Part shown: in pieces, positions 60,025 through 64,000 of the stretch
Layout of the letters: the number at the start of each line of letters is the position of its first letter
How positions within the stretch are numbered: position 1 is the stretch's first letter
DNA from: Streptomyces sp. SJL17-4
GTDB lineage: Bacteria > Actinomycetota > Actinomycetes > Streptomycetales > Streptomycetaceae
DNA length: 64,000 nt
Reading direction: 5' to 3'
NCBI RefSeq assembly: GCF_036826855.1
Contig: NZ_CP104578.1
Coordinates: forward strand, 4,499,501 to 4,563,500
Position numbers and translations under genes: made by a program
Notes under the pieces: model-generated
What the model was told of the DNA's origin: nothing
The model's database searches: none
What the model saw: only the letters and a program-made list of their open reading frames with translations

Positions 60025-60795
60025 ATGACAACGAGATCCACTTCGGCCGACCAGCCCACGTCCGTGATGACCTCGGCCCAGGCGCCGATGCGTCAGGCCC
60101 GTAACTCCGCCGCCTTCTGGGCCGCGACCGGCCGATGCCGGGGGCATGAGGTCATCCGACGCCGCGGATTCGTCGCGGTCGACGGCGGCCTGCGGGCCGG
60201 CCTGCGGATCCTGATCCAGGAGCCGGTCCTCGACCCGGACGAACTGGCCGAGTCGAGCGAGCTGGTACGCCGAGCCGCGGGCCCGGTGAACGTCGAGGAT
60301 CCGTTCGGTTCGACCGACCTGAGCCACCTGGGCATGCGCAGCTGGCAGATGCCGGTCATGCTGCGCCCGCCCGGGCCGGTCGACGAACCGGCGCTGGACG
60401 TGATCCGGGTACGGCGGCCCGAGGACCTCCAGGCGGCCGAGCGGATCGTGATCGAGGGCTTCGAGCTGGCCGGATTCACGCCCTACCACCCCGGCGAGCT
60501 GTTCCCGGCGGCGCTGATCGAGCAGCCGGGCGTGGACGTGTTCGTCGCCCTGCACGATGGCGTGCCCGCAGGAGCCGGCGTCAGCCTCGTGGGCGACGGC
60601 GTCGGCAGCCACTACTGGGTCGGCACGGCGTCGGCTTTCCGGTCGCGTGGCGTGGGGCGGGCCGTCATGCTCGGCTCCCTCGCCCACATGGCGGACCTGC
60701 CGGTCACCCTCACCGCTTCGAAGCTGGGCAGGCCGCTGTACGAGTCGCTGGGTTACACCGTCGCCGCGCCCTCGACCTGGTGGGCCTCTCAGTGA
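60025..60795 (+). CDS. GNAT family N-acetyltransferase
   Basis: A 256-residue acetyltransferase. The N-terminal half (about 1-120) is unusual and lacks a clear fold match. The C-terminal half is a GNAT domain with DVIRVRRPEDLQAAERIVIE, FVALHDGVPAGAGVSLVGDG, the acetyl-CoA loop FRSRGVGRAVMLGSL and the end YESLGYTVAAPSTWW. Targets could be an amine or a toxin; none can be inferred. The start ATG at 60025 has no strong ribosome site; in-frame ATGs at about residues 15 and 22 are alternatives. Confidence 0.85.
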   Translation: MTTRSTSADQPTSVMTSAQAPMRQARNSAAFWAATGRCRGHEVIRRRGFVAVDGGLRAGLRILIQEPVLDPDELAESSELVRRAAGPVNVEDPFGSTDLSHLGMRSWQMPVMLRPPGPVDEPALDVIRVRRPEDLQAAERIVIEGFELAGFTPYHPGELFPAALIEQPGVDVFVALHDGVPAGAGVSLVGDGVGSHYWVGTASAFRSRGVGRAVMLGSLAHMADLPVTLTASKLGRPLYESLGYTVAAPSTWWASQ

Positions 60796-60862
60796 TCCGA
60801 CCGAGGGGTCGGCCCTCATGATGCTCGCGGGGCCCGCCGGTACCGGCGGGCGCACACTCAGC

Positions 60863-61204
60863 TCAGTCCGAGGCCGGCGGAGGGGATGATGATTCGGCGG
60901 CGCGACGGTACTCGGCGTTGAGGCGCTGGGCTTCTTCGAGCTGGTCTTCGAGGATGATGATGCGGCAGGCGGCCTCGATGGGGGTGCCCTGGTCGACGAG
61001 CTCGCGGGCGCGTGCGGCGATACGCAGCTGGTAGCGGGAGTATCGGCGGTGGCCGCCACCGGAGCGGAGCGGGGTGATGAGACGGGCTTCGCCGAGGGCG
61101 CGCAGGAATCCCTGGGTGGTGCCGATCATCTCGGCGGCGCGGCCCATCGTGTAGGCGGGGTAGTCGTCGTCATCGAGCCGGTTGAACGAGTCGTCTGCTG
61201 TCAC
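60863..61204 (-). CDS. MerR-type helix-turn-helix regulator
   Basis: A 113-residue DNA-binding protein. YTMGRAAEMIGTTQGFLRAL and LITPLRSGGGHRRYSRYQLR give a MerR-type winged helix (wing GGGHRRYS), followed by a long helix (EAACRIIILEDQLEEAQRLN) for dimerisation. It has no effector domain. GTG at 61204 has GGAGAGG upstream. It lies next to the DEAD-box and cold-shock genes. A long leader with a strong hairpin precedes it. Confidence 0.88.
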   Translation of the reverse strand: MTADDSFNRLDDDDYPAYTMGRAAEMIGTTQGFLRALGEARLITPLRSGGGHRRYSRYQLRIAARARELVDQGTPIEAACRIIILEDQLEEAQRLNAEYRRAAESSSPPPASD

Positions 61205-61230
61205 TTGCACCTCTCCGGTGAACGCGTTGA

Positions 61231-61262
61231 GGGGCCCTGGTGCCGTATGGCACCAGGGCCCC
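61231..61262 (-). promoter_or_regulatory. Perfect 14-bp hairpin in the leader of the MerR-type gene
   Basis: GGGGCCCTGGTGCC (61231-61244) pairs perfectly with 61249-61262 around GTAT, 27 bases upstream of the GTG start. It is strong enough to stop or pause transcription, so attenuation is likely. Confidence 0.75.
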
Positions 61263-61743
61263 GAAGGAACTACTACACCATCTGCCGGCCCTGACACTGC
61301 ACCGGCCTTCGGTTTCCGCCGACCCGACCGAGTTGCTGCCGGGTGCGCGGGGATCGCGGTTGCTCGACCGGAGACCACCTCGCTATCGATGTCCTGCGGT
61401 ACCCGGGCTCAAGAAATCCGCCCGGGCGATCCTGATGGCGCTCGGCTCCTCCGTTCTTCCCTCGGTGATCCACTGCCTACCCAACGGGGTACTGCGTACT
61501 GCCGGCACTGCTCTACTGCGTACCGCACTTACGGGTACCGCGACTGCCATGACAGCGGTACCGCTCACGGCGGCCCCTGATCACTGCGGGCCACCCGGTC
61601 CGGTCGTCAGTCCCGTCGCCGTCCTGCGACAACCCTGGCTTCGGAACTCCACCACCGCACCGTCCTGCCAACTGCACCTGCGGTCTTGCTGCCCGGCAGT
61701 TCGTCTCTGCCAGGCCCTCTTGTCTCGCTGGGTTACGAGAGAA
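61263..61743. other. Leader region of the MerR-type gene, no gene seen
   Basis: About 480 bases without a supportable gene. Open frames here lack ribosome sites and coding bias. The sequence has local repeats (TACTGCGTA and GGTACCGC near 61490-61570), and it lies between the promoter at 61744-61772 and the MerR-type gene. Confidence 0.55.
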
Positions 61744-61772
61744 ACCATAACCACGCCACTGTTCAATGTCTA
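61744..61772 (-). promoter_or_regulatory. Promoter for the MerR-type transcript
   Basis: Reading on the minus strand, TAGACA (-35) and TATGGT (-10) are separated by exactly 17 bp. This fits a HrdB-type promoter and would give a leader of about 530 bases before the MerR-type gene. Confidence 0.55.
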
Positions 61773-61886
61773 CTCTGGCCGAGATAGATTTTCGTGGCTC
61801 CCGGGGAGAGGTAGACCTCGGTGGCCGGTCCAGGATCTGCAGAGCAGCCTGCACCGCAGGCCAGGCGCTCGGACCGGCCACGCAGG

Positions 61887-61918
61887 AGGGCCCGACCAGC
61901 GCGTGCTGGTCGGGCCCT
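61887..61918. terminator. Perfect 14-bp stem-loop after the DEAD-box helicase gene
   Basis: AGGGCCCGACCAGC (61887-61900) pairs with 61905-61918 around GCGT. It lies 97 bp past the helicase stop, and the MerR promoter begins just beyond. Confidence 0.88.
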
Positions 61919-61961
61919 TCTTGCTGCTCCGGCTCACTCGGTGTTCAGGCCGCCGTGTCGC

Positions 61962-62042
61962 CGGCGGACTGCAGCGGCCGTGCGCTCACGCGGCGGGCTG
62001 CCGCGGCCGTGCGCTCATGCGGCGGACTGCCGCCCGCTCACG
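61962..62042. repeat. Three tandem repeats of 29, 29 and 23 bp at the helicase 3' end
   Basis: Units start at 61962, 61991 and 62020, each beginning CGGCGG(A/G)CTG and ending GCTCA(C/T)G. The third overlaps the last codons of the helicase gene. Confidence 0.8.
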
Positions 62043-63535
62043 CGGCGGGCCGTCGCAGCGGGACTGCGTCGACCACGGGACACCGGGCCGCGCTTACGCT
62101 GCTCGGCCGCCGGCGCGGTGATGGTGACCGGGACGCCGGAGGGGGTCCGGGCGCCGGTGATCCGGTGGAGGGCTTCCTCGCCGGAGCGGACCTGGGTGGT
62201 CTGGGGGACGATGCCGGCGTCGCCCAAGAGGCGGGTCAGGCCGCGGCGCTGGTGGGACGTGACCAGGGTGACGACACTGCCGGACTCGCCCGCACGGGCG
62301 GTGCGGCCGCCGCGGTGCAGGTAGTCCTTGTGGTCGGTCGGCGGGTCCACGTTGACGACGAGGTCGAGGTTGTCGACGTGGATGCCGCGGGCGGCGACGT
62401 TCGTGGCGACCAGGACGGTGACGTGTCCGGTCTTGAACTGGGCGAGGGTGCGGGTGCGCTGGGGCTGGGACTTGCCGCCGTGGAGTGCCGCGGCGCGGAC
62501 TCCGCTGTCGAGGAGGTCCTGGGTGAGCCGGTCCACGGCGTGCTTGGTGTCCAGGAACATGATCACCCGGCCCTCGCGCGCCGCGATCTCCGTCGTCACC
62601 CGGTGCTTGTCGGCGCCGTGCACGTACAGGAGGTGGTGTTCCATCGTGGTGACCGCCCCCTGGGAGGGGTCGACGGAGTGGACGACGGGGTCGGTGAGGT
62701 AGCGGCGGACCAGGAGGTCGACGTTGCGGTCCAGGGTCGCGGAGAACAGCATCCGCTGGCCTTCGGGGCGCACCTGGTCCAGGAGGGCGGTGACCTGGGG
62801 CATGAATCCCATGTCGGCCATCTGGTCGGCCTCGTCCAGGACGGAGATCGCGACCTCGCTCAGCCCGCAGTCACCTCGGTCGATGAGGTCCTTGAGGCGG
62901 CCGGGGGTGGCGACGACGACTTCGGCGCCTCCGCGCAGGGCGCCGGCCTGGCGTCCGATGGGCATGCCGCCGACCACGGTCGCCAGGCGCAGCTTGACGG
63001 CGCGTGCGTACGGCGTGAGGGCGTCGGTCACCTGCTGGGCCAGCTCGCGGGTGGGGACGAGGACGAGGGCGAGCGGCCGGCGGGGCTCGGCGCGCTGCCC
63101 GGCGGTGCGGGCCAGGAGGGCCAGGCCGAAGGCGAGGGTCTTGCCGGAGCCGGTCCGGCCGCGGCCCAGCACGTCACGACCCACGAGGGAGTTCGGCAAG
63201 GTCGCGCCCTGGATCGGGAACGGCACGGACACGCCCTGCGCGGTGAGCGCGGCCAGAAGCTCCGCAGGCATGTCGAGTTCGCCGAACGCCTCGACGGCGG
63301 GCAGCGAGGGGGTGATCGTCTTCGGGAGGGCGAACTCTCCCTGTACCGGGACGGGCCGGCGGCCGTGGCCACCCCGGCGGCTGGGGTCTCCCGAACGGCT
63401 GGGGTCTCCCGAACGGCTCGGGGCGGACGAGCCGAAGCGACCGGCCCGAACCGGAGCGGCGGTGGAGCCGAAACCGGAGCCGCCGGTGCGGCGGCGGTTG
63501 CGGGAGGAGCGGCTGTTCGTACGTGTGGGGTTCAT
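62015..63535 (-). CDS. DEAD-box RNA helicase
   Basis: A 506-residue ATP-dependent RNA helicase that remodels RNA structure, often in the cold. Motifs: Q-motif region VPFPIQGATLPN, motif I GRGRTGSGKT, Ia PTRELAQQV, motif II VLDEADQM, motif III LFSATL, motif V VATNVAARGIHV and motif VI HRGGRTARAGE. The N-terminus (1-70) is Arg/Ser/Gly-rich with repeated SRSGDPS units; the C-terminus is basic. AAGGAAGG precedes the ATG at 63535. It follows the csp gene on the same strand, so cold-shock expression is likely. Confidence 0.96.
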   Translation of the reverse strand: MNPTRTNSRSSRNRRRTGGSGFGSTAAPVRAGRFGSSAPSRSGDPSRSGDPSRRGGHGRRPVPVQGEFALPKTITPSLPAVEAFGELDMPAELLAALTAQGVSVPFPIQGATLPNSLVGRDVLGRGRTGSGKTLAFGLALLARTAGQRAEPRRPLALVLVPTRELAQQVTDALTPYARAVKLRLATVVGGMPIGRQAGALRGGAEVVVATPGRLKDLIDRGDCGLSEVAISVLDEADQMADMGFMPQVTALLDQVRPEGQRMLFSATLDRNVDLLVRRYLTDPVVHSVDPSQGAVTTMEHHLLYVHGADKHRVTTEIAAREGRVIMFLDTKHAVDRLTQDLLDSGVRAAALHGGKSQPQRTRTLAQFKTGHVTVLVATNVAARGIHVDNLDLVVNVDPPTDHKDYLHRGGRTARAGESGSVVTLVTSHQRRGLTRLLGDAGIVPQTTQVRSGEEALHRITGARTPSGVPVTITAPAAEQRKRGPVSRGRRSPAATARRVSGRQSAA

Positions 63536-63698
63536 GCAGAACCTTCCTTGATGCGGCACGTCATCAAGGAATTCCCGCAACGGTGGAGCAGTGCGGGGAC
63601 CATAAGAACGAGCCGAAGAGAATGCGAAAGCGAAATGGCGTGATGTCGAACGAACGCCGAGAGCCCCGCAGGTGCAATCGCTGCCGGAAAACGCGTGT

Positions 63699-63736
63699 AG
63701 CTGGGGCCCGCACCCCGAGGGATGCGGGCCCCAGCT
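63699..63736. terminator. Stem-loop between the second csp gene and the helicase gene
   Basis: AGCTGGGGCCCGCA (63699-63712) pairs perfectly with 63723-63736. It lies 18 bp after the csp stop. It is similar in placement and sequence to the stem-loop after the first csp gene, and read-through would feed the helicase gene. Confidence 0.87.
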
Positions 63737-63754
63737 ACGAACTGCGCGTCAGCT

Positions 63755-63958
63755 TCAGGCGGGAACGATGTTCTCGGCCGTCGGGCCCTTCTGGCCCTGC
63801 GCGATGTCGAAGGTGACCTTCTGGCCCTCCTGCAGTTCGCGGAAGCCCTGGGCGGCGATGTTCGAGTAGTGGGCGAACACGTCGGGGCCGCCACCGTCCT
63901 GCTCGATGAAGCCGAAGCCCTTTTCTGCGTTGAACCACTTCACGGTGCCGGCAGCCAT
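63755..63958 (-). CDS. Cold shock protein (CspA family), second copy
   Basis: A 67-residue single-domain protein with intact RNP1 (KGFGFIEQD) and RNP2-like (DVFAHYSNI) motifs. It binds nucleic acid and acts as an RNA chaperone. It differs from the first copy at only a few positions. The leader carries CACACTGTG at 63991-63999, 33 bases upstream of the ATG, as in the first copy. GGAGAA precedes the ATG. The helicase gene lies downstream. Confidence 0.97.
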   Translation of the reverse strand: MAAGTVKWFNAEKGFGFIEQDGGGPDVFAHYSNIAAQGFRELQEGQKVTFDIAQGQKGPTAENIVPA

Positions 63959-64000
63959 GTCATTTCTCCTTTGGGCATTACGCCGGCATCCACACTGTGC

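Noticed and set aside
61240..62121. A 293-residue plus-strand frame in the helicase/MerR gap
   Set aside because: No ribosome site, irregular composition, and it runs through two perfect hairpins and the end of the helicase gene.

Overview
The window looks like a piece of a Streptomyces chromosome (or a very close actinomycete). The DNA is strongly GC-rich with G/C at third codon positions. GTG starts are common, there is one supported TTG start, and gene families typical of Streptomyces fill it: DUF2630, DUF6126, DUF7144 and DUF6220 proteins, LLM/FMN-reductase pairs, ECF41 (SigJ) sigma factors, DM13 and FG-GAP secreted proteins, and the 24-residue ribosomal protein bL37. I see no rRNA, tRNA, CRISPR array, transposase or prophage gene.

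Layout. 0-18 kb: transporters (APC permease, FUSC exporter, DrrAB-type ABC pair), an arylamine N-acetyltransferase, small membrane and lipoproteins, a MocR regulator divergent from an alpha/beta hydrolase, an Rrf2-RidA operon, a MerR-PP2C fusion, a universal stress protein and an FMN reductase/LLM monooxygenase operon. 18.5-36.4 kb: a cobalamin (corrin ring) locus split into five transcription units on both strands: cobL-cobM (+), cbiD (-) back to back with cobK (+), cobG-cobH-cobIJ (-), and cobN (+) behind a cobalamin riboswitch. Unrelated genes sit among them: a secreted SGNH hydrolase, bL37, a serine hydrolase, and a WXG100-like/DUF1023-hydrolase/lipoprotein module. 36.4-45 kb: an ABC-F protein and a series of regulator-target pairs with visible operators (MarR/DoxX/hydrolase, DUF1648/GntR, GlxA/MBL). 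45-56.8 kb: a cold-shock cassette, VOC/AraC genes, two ECF41 sigma factors (one with an FAD oxidoreductase), a WYL regulator and a MarR/MFS pair. 56.8-57.6 kb: a decayed stretch with an NTF2-like relic and a second gene tail facing it. 57.6-64 kb: a large secreted FG-GAP protein, a GNAT enzyme, a MerR-type regulator with a long leader, a DEAD-box RNA helicase and a second cold-shock cassette.

How it works together. The cob genes supply methylation, C20/C17 chemistry, ring contraction (CobG), methyl migration (CobH), reduction (CobK), decarboxylation (CobL) and cobalt insertion (CobN). The set mixes 'aerobic' enzymes (CobG, CobN) with CbiD, normally listed with the anaerobic route. Only cobN shows a B12 riboswitch in this window. 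Many regulators face or precede their probable targets, with perfect or near-perfect palindromes in between.

The most unusual non-genic signal is the number of short tandem arrays in intergenic DNA. Units are 9, 11, 13, 15, 18, 21-22, 29 and 34-35 bp, and several periods match one or two turns of the helix. The best is eight copies of an 11-mer between a MarR gene and a sigJ gene. Also notable are a parS-like site, a 15-bp-arm Rrf2 operator over its own start codon, and two cold-shock cassettes that share leader and downstream elements.
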